Shown here: in pieces, positions 45,449 to 58,202 of the stretch
Numbering within the stretch: the stretch's first letter is position 1
Layout of the letters: every line of letters starts with the position of its first letter
NCBI GenBank assembly: GCA_025602905.1
Contig: JAHLKI010000008.1
Span: forward strand, 186,001 to 250,000
Source: Phlyctochytrium arcticum
Lineage: Eukaryota; Chytridiomycota; Chytridiomycetes; Chytridiales; Chytridiaceae
Direction: 5' to 3'
Length of the DNA stretch: 64,000 nt
The notes under the pieces: generated by a model
What the model was told of the DNA's origin: nothing
Seen by the model: only the letters and a program-made list of their open reading frames with translations
Databases searched by the model: none
Position numbers and translations under genes: made by a program

Positions 45449-47487
45449 GATCTCGCGAGACTCGCGTCAAATTCGCGTGACAGTGTGCAGTGACGCGTGT
45501 GACGCGCCAACGACAACATGACTGTGCTGTGGGAAGTTGAGGTGGGAACACTGCAGGGGACTGGGAGAGAACGCGGGCTTAAAAATGATCAATGGAACGT
45601 AATTGGAGAGATCAGGGCCATTGAAAGAATCATTGTTATACTTCAGTCAATCATCCATAGTACGTCAACCCCCTCATCAGCTATCTATCATATTTTTACA
45701 GTGTACTTGATTTAAGGAGTCTGGATGTTAATGAGAACGTCCTGCTGCCGGCACCTCTGTAGAGAAAGATACAGTATCTAACGCTGCAATGTGCAGCTTG
45801 TGGGAGGAAGGAAAGGGGACTTGTGCGAGCTGTTTGGGAGCTTTCGGACATGCGCAGGTCATTGGAATGCAACGTCTATCCCATCTCACTTTATCGCAGT
45901 CTCCCATTGCACACGACAATGCATACCTGCGTCTTTTTTTCTGAATTCAAAAGTTGTCGGGGGCTAGGCTACCCTCTACCGCGAGATCTGGGGAAAGTGC
46001 GGATGCACTTGGCCTTGATCGAATGATGCCAAAATTACGTCCAAAATGATGGTGCCTAAATTACACCAGCACGATACCTCATATTCTATAGAAACAGACA
46101 TTGTGGCAGCGTTCGAGCTAGGTACATCCTTGCAACTCAGATATAGAAACTGCGGATGATAGTCTACATTCCACAATGTCATTTGCGAGGATGAGTGACC
46201 GCCACATGCTCTTGGCCAAGAAGGGTGGTGCGGCTGGAAGGAGGGTAGGCGTCGATCAGCTGTCTCCGAGCACCCAAAAGTGTCGAGGCGTCACACCAGG
46301 CTTCCGGAGTCCTTTACCCCTATTTTAAGGACGTAGTTACGTGTGTTGGCTGGCTGAATTGGATTTTTATGAATGATTGGAAAGACCGCTTCGAGGTGCG
46401 CCAGGAATGTACAATGTTCCTGATGTGTGCAAGTGGATAGACCCCCAATTCCACGTGCTGCAGCCACTGGAACTGCTTGAATTATTTGGAAGGTTCACTG
46501 CAGGCCCGATGGCTTTACGAATCTGCGAGCAACTAGCGAGGAGAAGAAAATTTCCCACGGAGTTACTTTTGTACATTACTGTCTGCCACCATTCATTTCA
46601 CGGGAATTACGGCATCCCCTCAGATTGTTCAGGGCACTAAATATACAAAGGGAAATGATAAAACGACGCTCCTATTAAAATGATAAAATGCGCATTCATG
46701 GTTCTCTATAACTAATCCTAGGCCTAACGAGCCGCTACTGTTAGTCGGTCCCTAGTCTACATAGAGGTTCATCGGGTTCCTCGCTGGTCGGCGGACGATG
46801 TTTAGTCGGCGTCGACAGGCGTTAATTGTTGGGTCGGAAATTGTTGGGTTATTGGGATACTCTTAGATTCGCAAACGGTTGGGCGAGAAAGAAGACTTTG
46901 ATGAACGCTACGTATCCCCCCAAGGAGGTCAAAAGCAAATGCCCAGGAGTTGCCGGCAACGCGACTCCATCAGCAAAGTAGGAATATGTCATGTCGGTGA
47001 GAATCCCCAAGATTGTGCGCCCGTCCACACCTAGTGGGTCCACATCTTTGACTCTGTCTTATTGGAATGGGTGTAAATAGAGATGTGAGTGTTCGCACCC
47101 TGAGAGCTGGATGACGCAATCTGCACCCCAAACTCTTCCTCAATCTGCCGCAGGTCGTGGATGAGTTATCCTCCGGATCCAGACTTCCACAAATCAAGCT
47201 CGATTAGGACCTTCTTTCTCAAATATGCCAAACGTCGAAACGCAGGCGGCCTTAACTGTTCCGGATTTTCCGTCCGAGATTAATGTCTCTGTTCCAGTGG
47301 GTCAAACAAAGGTTTGGGCAGACCTAGAGAACACGTTAATTTCCGAAATGAAAGAATGAAAATCGGTCAGTTAAGCTTTACCTTGACCTGCCAGACAGGC
47401 GTTTGTTTCGGCAATTTTCCATCGCAATGTAGGAATATACAGCCCATTAAACAAGCAACTGGCAGCGATATGGGACAAGCGAGAGGC
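45449..47487. other. Long gene-poor gap
   Basis: Open frames such as 46377-46640 (plus) or 46849-47043 (minus) show no family signal and no supporting exons. AT-rich text near 46640-46700. No repeat family was recognised by eye. It may hold decayed accessory sequence continuing from the frameshifted gene to its right. Confidence 0.4.
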
Positions 47488-48241
47488 TCACTTGTGCTTT
47501 CGAGCAGCCTCAATGTCGTTGGCTACCCCTTTAACGGCTTGCGCCCATTTGACGCAAGCAGCGTAGAGATCTATAAACAGATGTATCTCGGACAGATCAC
47601 GCGGGAATGTCGCCGCATCAATCTCGTGCAGAAACACGGCGTCCCCGTACACTTGCACCAACCACAGCTTTAGCTCCAATCCGATCATCTGCGCGCCGAA
47701 CGTGCAGAATTTCTCGGGCACGCGCTGCCGCATCTTCTTCAACGTTTTCAAGCCATGGTATTGAATCTCTGGCCTTTGCAGCGATTTCCGCGGCGTCCAG
47801 CGCTTCCTTGGAGTCATGGTAGTAAGGCTTGGAGCCCTCCAGATATAGCAAAGGAAGGTCATCGAGGCCGACGAGGTACCCTACCCCGTCGCCTCTAGTG
47901 CGCACGGTAAATTTATCGATCAGCTCTCCGGACTTGTGGTGGATTCCACCACATGCCCACAACGATCTCTCCAGCAACGGGTGAACGTACGAATTGAGAT
48001 GCTCGCACTCCCAAGTCGTACGGTTCATCAGCGGGTTGCGGCTGACGAGCGCAAATGCCTTCAAAAAAGCGGGGAGCGTAAAGTGAATGATGCGCCATGT
48101 CTCCGGCAAAACAAAAGTATCGATCAATGTCTCCCACTCCTCAATGGTGCGTACTGCCGGAAACATATCCACGAGGAAAGCACGTGTGCTATCCCCCAAG
48201 TAGTGGATGGGCGGGAACAAGGCCTGCCGTGTGAGCGGGCA
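47488..48241 (-). pseudogene. Frameshifted gene of a fungal accessory family
   Basis: From 48241 down to about 47700 one frame reads well: ALFPPIHYLGDSTRAFLVDM, VRTIEEWETLIDTFVLPETW, NRTTWECEHLNSYVHPLLER and VGYLVGLDDLPLLYLEGSKP. Near 47700, within or just after ARAREILH, sense moves to another frame: CTFGAQMIGLELKLWLVQVY, AATFPRDLSEIHLFIDLYAA and KWAQAVKGVANDIEAARKHK, ending at 47488. No intron with usable borders explains the switch, so a one- or two-base indel is likely. I remember similar unnamed proteins from early-diverging fungi, but the function is unknown. 5' exons beyond 48241 were not found, so the gene is probably also truncated. Confidence 0.6.
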
Positions 48242-48999
48242 TGTCCTGAAGCAGGATATTTAGCAAACTGAACGGTCCGTGGAAAAAAGATGGTCAGTCA
48301 TACCTGTGCAATTTTCTTGACAACGAGTTGTTCACTGCATGAGTTGCCATCACCATACACGCTTGAAAGAATCTAATGAAAGGCTCACAAAATCAATAAC
48401 AAAATCGTAAATCTCATGTGTATGAGCACCTACGCCTTGGTCTAAAATTTTGCAGTATCTGCGGAGGGGTAACAAATCCGTTATGGCAAGTATTGGGGGC
48501 CATAATAGGACTCTCGGGGTTGATCTTGCAATTCCTGACTCTATCCAAGTTCCGTAAGCGAAGCCCGCAACCATCCGGATGTTTGGTGCAGCTTCTACCG
48601 TTGTCGGTCTTTGTCAGTCCAACTATAGTAATCTTCTTGCTTCTCGCGGTGTCAATCGCTTTTGGCATCTCGAATCTGCTTGGTCGGGGCTTTCGTAGAT
48701 CACGTCCTGGTGAACCTCCTTGGATCTCCAAGAAGAGCGGTTCCACTCTTCGGCGGCGGTATTCTTGCCATTGGTAAGGACGTCTGTAGCCGTCATGTCG
48801 TCCAAAATGTCCTGAGAGTCTAACGAATTTCTCGTCGAGCTCAAGTTTTCCCAAATTTCCCAGCAACCACAAAATGACAACATGACTGTGCATAAAACTA
48901 GCAATTCGAGTTAACTCCCAAATCCCAACTTTCCGCTGATCTTGCCCATGATCTTCACAGGATCTTCTCGTGTCTTTCCCGACAAGAATATTTGGAACC
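48242..48999. other. Gap upstream of separase with a gene fragment
   Basis: Between the frameshifted gene and separase. It contains the inverted DAHP synthase fragment (48681-48843), flanked by unique text. A 357-residue minus-strand open frame crosses the fragment in the wrong frame and is not a gene. Confidence 0.5.
48681..48843 (-). repeat. Inverted 163-bp copy of DAHP synthase exon 1
   Basis: On the minus strand this stretch matches plus-strand 58288-58450 base for base over all 163 positions I compared. It encodes residues of the DAHP synthase N-terminal region, but no start, splice site or continuation is present here. Homology stops sharply at both ends. Confidence 0.92.
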
Positions 49000-51900
49000 A
49001 TGCAAGATGTGATGATAGATCCGAGAGAGTCGCTGTCGAAAGATCTACTGGCTGCGCTTGAGGTTGCCAGCAATTGTAACAATGACTTGACGCTTCGTGT
49101 CCGAGAATTCCTCAAACCCGCGAACGAACCAACTGATGCTCTCGAGCCTAAAGAAGGAAAGAAGATCCCTGCTGCTACGCGTAAAAGAGCCATCACAGAC
49201 AAAGAAAACACGGCGCCGAAGGGGACTGTCGGTGGAAAAGTTGCGCGATCGCAAGTGATACCACATTTACGGCCCGAAGAACATGCCCGCCGTTTGGTCC
49301 CGTTTTGCATGAAATTGTTGAATACTGCCATCAAAACACTACCGAAAGCTGGAAACCTGGAAGATAGTATAGTACCAAAGGAACCGGCCAAGCTGAAACG
49401 GAGTTTCACCATCGCACATGAGCGTTCACGTCCTGCGCTGAGGAAGACTCGGTCACTGTTGAGCAATGGTAATGCAACTTCTTTCAAGTCTCAAAGTTCT
49501 TCTACTTTGCCTCAGAACGAAAGCGAGAGTGAGAAGGAGACGGCAATAGCTTGCCTAGCGGAATGCTCAGAAGCTGCTCTACTGGTCTTGGAAAAGTCTG
49601 CGAGTGTTTCCAATTCCGAAGAATACACGCTTGATCGCGCTGCGTGCCATGTGGCATCACGTTTGACCGAGCTCAAGCAGGTAAATCTTGCCTGTGCCAG
49701 GAGCTACGTCCAAACTAACTGTCTTTATATTAGTATGAGCGTGCTCTCACCTTTTTGCGGTTTGTCCACCGACGCCTTAGCGCATCAGAGGATTCGCCGC
49801 CCCAAAAGATTCCTACTCGTACCCGCAAACCCAAGGAACCGGTGAACCCTCGCAGACCTATGGTAAAGGAACGCCTGACTAGTCGTCAGCGCGCTCCTTC
49901 GCAATCTGTAGCTACCCGCGAAATTCCGTTACCCTCAGTAGAGTTACTCTCTCTACCCGCCAGCTCCTTGGAATGGACAGTAGCGCGTCTTTCCACGAGC
50001 ATGTACTATCTCAGCATTACTCTCCGTTGCCTACTCGAGCTCTCAGGGGATGCAGTCTCTGCAGACCTGTTATTGCAGACATATGGAATCCACTGGACGT
50101 GCCAACGCCTACAGGAACTCGACCCAGAAGCTGCACGTAAACAAAGCGACAGTCTCTTTCGCCTGCTTTATATGGTCTCGAGAAGCAAAGTTGAACCCAC
50201 CAGGGCGCTGGAATTGCGCCGGGTCGCCCTACACTTCTTTCTACAAAGCTCAGACTATTCGCCGAACAAACTGTCTGATTACATTCATAAGTTTGCCCTG
50301 GCATTCGAGCATGTGTCACGCACCCTATGCATCGAGCAGCAAGTTAGGTCACTAGTAGTATTTTACCAATCCTGTACGGAGCTCACGGAGCAATCTCTCG
50401 TCATGAGCGAAGGACAGAACTCAAGTGTCCCAAAGTGGCTGGACCACTGTGTCCACATCGCTAAGCAATGTGCTGCTCGCGACTTGCTGTCGCATGTTGA
50501 GAAACTTCGCGCGTCTCTCTCCTCTCAATCATTCGAAAGCCACCCTGATCCGCCCAATTCGCGCTTCACAGAGTTGAATGAATTGCTGACGGTCATACAT
50601 AGCGAGGTGGACAAGTGCAGCTTAACCTCAACGTCTGATGAGCCAGGGAAGAAGCTACTTCTTGAGCCACAGCTTCGGGAAGCGTTGGAGAAATTACAAG
50701 ACCTTGAGATGCAATCAGTGGAAATGACGACTGTCATCAGACAGTTGGAGGCCATTTTTCGAGCCGTCAAGCAGACTGCTGTGAAGCCTCTCACCGGAAG
50801 CATTGCAAATATGGAGCCTGGCGCATTCCCAAGGATTTCGGCGATCTGGACTCCTGTTTTGCAAATCCTGATTCTAGTATTTCATACTTTGACCCCTCAT
50901 GTGCAACAGGTAAGCTGATTATGGTGCTGGATCTGGATCCCTTCATAATTCCCAAATGCTCATAGGAAAGTGGAATTCTCAAGTCGGCAATCTATCAACA
51001 ACTCAGTCTCAACAGCATTGACATTCTAGGAGCCCTCAGCAACTTTTTTCTCGAGTCAGACTCGCAGTCATCCGTGTCATATTTGTCCGAAGCGCAAAAT
51101 ATTTCGAAGCTTTTGGCAAGTTCAGAAGGGTACCGCCACGCAGCCAACAGCTGCTTTGCCTCTGCGAGTGCTGCTTATAATGAAAAACTGTGGACCGTAG
51201 CTCTTGGCGCCACGAAAGTGTACTGCGACTGTCTGTCCTTGATATTGCAACATGGGTCCGGCCTTCAAAACAACGATACCAGCAGCATGTCTACCATCCA
51301 AATACAACTGAAGATTGTGAAAGGCTTTGAGCTTTGTGCTGCTTGCTCCTTGATGCTGGATGACAAGGAGGTATGTTATGCTATATACATGAGAACGTCC
51401 GAGCAAAGCGGATGCTAACTTTTGGACAAAGGGTTACATAGAATTCACAAGCAAATCGCTTTCTCACGTCACTCTCCCTGACGTTATTATGGACGAAGAT
51501 GCTTTTAATCTCTCGACTCGCATTGTCGAAAAATACGTCCGAACAACCTTCAAATCTACCGCATACGTTACAATCAGTAACCTCGTGTTGAGGAAAGATT
51601 CACACCGCACCAAGCAATTCCTCGATTTGATTGATCATGAGTTGCGCACACTGCAGATCTGTGATGAGGTCTCTGGTCGAATGGACCGTCAGCTGCAAGT
51701 CCTAAGTGACTTGTCCCACGCTTACACCGCAAAGGACAACCCAGTGCGCAGATCGCGGATGTTGATCGAAATATGTAGACTGCGTTGTGCTTCCAATGCG
51801 CTGGCCAGCAAGGATACCATGTTTATGATCAGAGAGGCCGTCGAACTTCTGAAAGCTGCATGCGTTTCAAGAGAATTTGGTCAGGACGAGGACCTGGAGT

Positions 51901-54900
51901 TCCAATGTGAAAACGATTTGGCTCTTGCAAACTCTTTTCTGGGTATATTACTCAATCGAGAGGGAGAGTATAGCGCGAAACCTTTCACAATAGCTTTACA
52001 AGTGTGGAAAAGGCTCCTTCAGCGAGTTCCGCCATTCACAGCAGGTACTAAGGCCGGTCCCAAAAAGCCGAAAGCAATGTCTTTCTTTGCCGATGGAGTA
52101 GCGGCCTTTTACCAATTGCGAGTGTTGGCAAAGTATTTTGACATGCTGAACCAGCCGCTGAATCGTATCATTTGCTTGCGGCTTCTTTTGCAAATGACAA
52201 CCCTTTTGGGGGATCCTGACTTGCATCTAATGGGATCAGCTTTATATGCAGACATTGGATTGGCATATATCCGACTGGGCTATACTGGACAAGCGGGAAT
52301 TGCGCTAGCACATGGACGAGCTCTGATTGAAGCGGGTAAAAGCAACTCTGATGTAACGGCATTCTGGCAACTGTGCTACGTTCACTATTTGACCTGTATT
52401 GGGAACCAAGCGAAAAGCTCCGCTATTTTTGCCGAGGTTGCCCCGTCATCAAAAGAGAGCTTGAAGGATCAGAAGGATCTTAAGAAGAAATTGCTCATGA
52501 AGGAACTTCAATCTTTGATCAATCCGTTAGCCTTCTTTGTCCATTCACAGCTTGCGTTAAGCAAGGGGTTATTATCTTCGGCGATATTGGAAACGACTCA
52601 GGCACTCAAAGCTATACAGCGACATTGTGAGAGGTTGAAAGACAAACCCTCTGAAACCGTGTCTCAATCGTCAGGTTCTCTCGAAAAGGTCGCCACGTCA
52701 GGTTCAACCAGAACGCTCGGCGTCCACGATGTACATGTGGACCTGGTAACACAAGGCAAGCTCCCGCATACGCAGCTTGCATTCGCCTGTTACGCAGCCT
52801 TAGGGCACCTTTATCTTCGACGGGGGTCAATTATGGAATCTGAGCATTTTCTTAATGAGGGCCTGGACCTTGCCAGAAAGACTTACTCTCCTGGTCATGC
52901 AAGCATGTTCCTACTGGCTCTGGCGGAGCTTGATTACAGGCGCGCCTTATTAAATGACGCTGGTCAGGAAATCTCCTCTGCCTTGGAATATCAGTCTCAA
53001 ATCACACCTGATATCACAATCCGGGATGTGGTGATTTCCAAAATACGAACGGGCGATCAAACCATGAGAAGCGACCTCCTTGGTGAGGCCTTGAAGTCGT
53101 TGAACGATGCCGAGGAGCTTTTGGGCGAGGCTATGAGCGAGAAGGTAGTTGAACGGCTGGAGGAGAAGGATGTTCAATATCTCGACACTCCACGGGAGAA
53201 GAAGCTTGCCATTTTCTCACCTTTAAAGGCCAAGCCAGTGCCAAGTCAAAGTCGTGGCGCAAGAGAGAGTGAGTTGCGGGTCTTTCCCGGCTTGCTCTTT
53301 AACGCAGAAAGCTCACCAATCCCCATTTTAGAGGCAAGCATCCAGACTGAATGCGTTGTTTTATCTTCACTCAGGCTAGAAGTAGCTGCCCGCACAGGTA
53401 CGTATCCGTAACACATTGGGTGGTTGCGAGCCATAGAGACTCATGATATTTTCCAGCTTTTACTTTTTGCCAGAAAGGGGACATTACGGCAGCCGATAAG
53501 TCGCTAACAGCAGCTGACGAGCTCTTGGATCATACCACTGACCACGCGGAGTACTACGTTACGTTGGCAAAAGTCGAGCTGAAAAAGCTGATGAAAGTAA
53601 TGGGCAGCAGTCCGAAATACTCCATGTTCTTTGACGCAGGTAATACACAGCGTTTCGCAATTCACGCTTATTTCTAACCACAACCATAGCATTTTCTCTT
53701 CCATGGGGCGTGCCCGATCAAACCCGATTGGGAAAAGCTAGCAAAGCCGAGAAAGCCTTGCAAACTTTGCGAGAGCACATCTTCAAGGTCCTGGAGATAT
53801 TTAAGGAGGCATTTACTCTTGCCGCTACATCGGGTACCCCGCAGGTGCTGCATGAACTCGCCCATGGGATGTGCTTCTTAAACGTGCTCCGGGCGTACAT
53901 TGCACCCGGTGCAGCATCAGATATCCCCAACTTGGTTCTAGAGTCAGCGTTCTATCTAGGTCAGTCCGAGCGACAACATTTCGCGCTTTATGCTAATTGT
54001 ATTTCCTGCAGAGATGGCTAAAGGGGTCACACCGAGGCGGGAAATGCTGGCCAAGCTTGTCAAACAAGAGCAGAAGTTACTTCCGAAAGCAACCTGGCCA
54101 ACTGTTAATGAAGATTTTCAAGAACGCACACCTTCCGGACAACTCTTGAAACTATACCAAGATGAAATTTCGAGCACACCGATGGATTTCCGGGAACAAA
54201 TCTTGGACCGGCTGCCTGACAGCTGGGTGGTTGTGTCCCTCTCAGTTGACCTGGAGCGTCAAGATCTATACCTTGTTCGATACGAAGCGCGGTGCGAACC
54301 TGTTCTAGTTAGACTGCCATTGAGTCGCCAAGCGATGCGGGAGGGAGAGGAAAGTGGGGTTGTGTACAAGATTGTGATCGATGAGCTGCATGACATTCTC
54401 CGAGAAAGCAATTCGATGACGAAATCAGGTCAAGCGTGTTCAACCAAGGAGGAGATCGCGGAATGGTGGAAAAGCAGGCGCGAGTTAGACTCTAGAATGC
54501 AACTGCTTACCGAAAGCATAGAAAATAGCTGGCTGGGAGCGTTTAAGGTTTGTTGAGATCAATCTATGGCTGATCACATGTTGATTCCCAACTTAGGGCC
54601 TATTGTCGACGGATGACTTTGATATACCTGAATTATCTGAAGCGACTCAACAATTCAAAAAGACTCTCGAACGAATTGTATACAAAGGGGTCGCCCAAAA
54701 AGGGAATTCTCGTCGCAAAAAACCTGCTCTCCTCGAAATAGAGGCCAATCTCTGTCGTATGTTGCTACGGCTCGGGGCCACTCCTTCAGACGAAGACGTT
54801 GAAGATGCGTTGTACTACCTCATGGATGCATACCAGTACAGCGGTATCAACATAGATTACGACGAAATGGATATTGACGCTGTAAGTTTTGCGTTCTACC

Positions 54901-55911
54901 CGTATCGAAAGTTTCTTCTGACTTATTCTGGTTTGCAGATGGAAATCGAAATCAAGGACGCGATTGAACAATTTCACCAGCAACACGCACTGCATTCACA
55001 AAACTCGCAAGTCAAGCCTGAACAAAAGCACTTGATCCTTATCCCCGATAAACACTTGCACATGCTCCCATGGGAAGCACTCCCCACGCTTTTCGATAAA
55101 CCAACCTCGCGTTTGCCGTGCTTGTCGTTTTTGCGAGACATACTTCGCGAAACCAATGATGTTGGACATTCCATTGACCCCAGTAATGCGCACTATATCC
55201 TTAATCCTACAAACGATCTGGACGCCACGCAGAAGCAATTCTCCCCATTCGTTACTAGGTGAGTGTATTCGTACCCGTATAATTGATTGCAACCACGTCT
55301 GACAGACTTTTGCACATAGCCAAGAAGGCTGGACGGGGACAATTGGTGAGGTTCCGACCGAAAAACAGTGGTTGGAAGGTCTGGAGGACAGGGAGCTCTT
55401 CGTGTAAGTTAGCTTGGTACGCGTACGTAGCGTTATTTGACATTAATGGCCGAAATAGGTACTTTGGACACGGTGGCGGTGAGCAATATGCCCGCGGCTA
55501 TTGTATTCGCGAAATGGCAAAATGTGCTGTGACACTCCTCCTGGGATGTAGTAGCGGATGCCTCCGGTCGGCCGGCGAATTTGATCCTTCGGGTACTCCT
55601 TTGCATTATATGTTTGCTGGCAGGTCAGTATTATGATGTTCTCCGGCGTATTCCCCGGTATTTATCAAAATTCATGCAGCCGTGCCATTGTCGCCACGCT
55701 ATGGGATGTCACCGACCGAGACTTGGATCGCTTCAGTATGAGCTTGTTTGAAAAATGGGGGCTGATAGAGTCAGGAGAGACATCTTCATGCAAGGTCTCC
55801 TTGTCGGCAGCCGTCGCGCGATCCAGAGGCAGCTGTACGCTCAAGTACTTGACAGGAGCGGCACCGGTTGTATACGGGGTACCCATATTCTTTAACGAGA
55901 AAGCACAATGA
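49000..55911 (+). CDS. ESP1: Separase
   Basis: Cysteine protease that cleaves cohesin at anaphase. Long gene with at least twelve exons. The N-terminal two-thirds are helical-repeat (TPR/ARM-like) with acidic and basic linkers. The catalytic domain lies in the last 1.5 kb: LILIPDKHLHMLPWEALPTL, then YFGHGGGEQYARG with the catalytic His (55469-55471), then VTLLLGCSSGCL with the catalytic Cys (55547-55549). VATLWDVTDRDLDRFSMSLF and GAAPVVYGVP lead to the stop at 55911. Start at 49000 (MQDVMIDPRESLSKDL). The whole order matches ESP1/Cut1. Exact borders near 53400-53480 and 55260-55460 remain approximate. The start is only about 160 bp from the DAHP synthase fragment. Confidence 0.95.
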
Positions 55912-56079
55912 TCCCATTCGAGTAAGAGTCCTGATTTTGGGAGTTTGACCTTCCGCCAGCACCTCAGCACCCACTGGAAACACAATCACACTGTACATAT
56001 TGTTCCTACCGCACATATATATTTTTGGCAATCTTTGTACAATTAGCTAAATGTATTTCAAAAACATACACAAAGCCGT

Positions 56080-56681
<602 letters not shown>

Positions 56682-57117
56682 CTTTTTTTCGTTTCTAGTC
56701 GGTACTCGCCAACGGCCAGAATGGGATCAACGAAGGTGGAGGTCGCCGCAAGGATATCGTTCAAAGGGAAGAGTCTTGTTGTCAGTGATTAATGGGCAAT
56801 CTTGGCAGCAGTGGAGAGCCGAATTTCACTTGCCATTTTTATGCCCGCTTTATCATCCTTGATGACCGCGGTAGCGAGGGGGGCTTGGCCAAAGAGCCCA
56901 AAGCACAAAACACAAATCGTATCCTTTGCCCTGGCCCTTTGTCATAGAGATTCAGCGCTTCAACCAAAGTCGTCTCCTATAGCCTTGTTCTTCTCCTGCC
57001 TGTACCCTCCCTGACAGGTATGATCTGGCCGTCGGGGACCGACCTCCACCTTTCGTTCGGCTGAAACTCACTCTCTGATCTCTAGATCACCCTTACGCAA
57101 AGTGCAAAGAAACAAGA
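56682..57117. other. RBX1/RBM8A divergent gap
   Basis: 436 bp between divergent start codons. Nothing beyond promoter sequence is recognised. Confidence 0.4.
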
Positions 57118-57964
57118 ATGGCTGCAACTGACAACTACGAAATGGCTGTGGACTTGGAGGCCGAGGCAGATGAAATGGTTACGGACGATGGTAAGCCGTT
57201 CTTTAGGACACAAGTGCGCTAGTAAACTCATTCTTTGGTTTGTGAATAGCTCCAGTGGACGAAACAGATCGGATAAAGATGAATGCTACAAAGAAGAAGG
57301 GACGAGGGTTTACCAACAGTCGTGAAGGTACCGAACAGTTCTCAAGGATGAGAGGAAGCTGCCGCTGAATGAAAGGTTTAGATGATGGTAGTCGGCCGAT
57401 CACGGGTGCAAAGTTTGATACATTGGAGGATGCTCAAACAGGAGGGTCCGCTCAGCGATGTAGGTTTAATAGGGAAATGCCATAACTATGCTCTGGACTG
57501 ACATGGCATCCCAATGCTAGCGGTGGAAGGTTGGATTATCTTGATAACAGGGGTTCACGAGGAGGCGAGTGAGGAAGACGTTTCAGAACGATGCGCAGAA
57601 TACGGCACCGTCAAGAATTTGCATCTGAATTTGGACCGCCAAACTGGTTACATCAAGGTTTGTTCGATGACCCAGGATCTCTTGACGACACTAGTCTTAC
57701 TCTGTTGTGTACAGGGATATGCGTTGGTAGAATACGAGACATACCAGCAGGCGAAGGCAGCAATTGACAGTTTGAACAACTCTACCCTTCTTGAGCAGCC
57801 AATCAAGGCTGATTTTGCATTCGTAAATGGGCCAGGGGGCAGCAAAAGTGTTCAAGAGAGGTAAGGCCCAGTGTGTTGTTGATGATGGCTGAGAACAATA
57901 GCTAACGACCACATACTTCAGTCGCAAACACCGATCGAGCGTAGATCGTAGGGGCTCTCGATAA
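57118..57964 (+). CDS. RBM8A: Exon junction complex protein Y14
   Basis: RNA-binding subunit of the exon junction complex, partner of Mago. It starts [20 protein letters not shown] at 57118. A basic linker ([15 protein letters not shown]) comes next. The RRM reads [40 protein letters not shown], then across an intron [20 protein letters not shown] and [11 protein letters not shown]. The end is [13 protein letters not shown], an Arg/Ser tail. Introns lie at about 57191, 57329, 57458, 57657 and 57862. Retention of Y14 in an intron-rich fungus is expected; it is absent from yeast. Confidence 0.95.
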
Positions 57965-58202
57965 TTGTGTTTTATGGATATACTACCACAATATGCTGTA
58001 CAAACAAAGGACTCAATCCAACGACCATCCCATCATTTATGCTCTATTCTGTCATCGACCTTGCCCAAGTCGTCGCCAGGTAGTCTGATCGTCCGTTCCA
58101 CGGTCCACTTATAAGTCATAACATTAGTAGTCTGCCGATGCTTGCTTTATTGACATTATTTGATGGTCCCAAATGTCCGAGTAATCATAACCGTCACATC
58201 GC

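Noticed and set aside
46377..46640. Plus-strand 87-codon ORF in the 45-47 kb gap
   Set aside because: Sounds protein-like in part but has no start context, exon partners or recognisable family; insufficient to call a gene.
48414..49487. Minus-strand open frame of 357 codons
   Set aside because: It runs antisense to separase exon 1 and through the duplicated DAHP synthase fragment in the wrong frame. No family signal; an accidental open frame.
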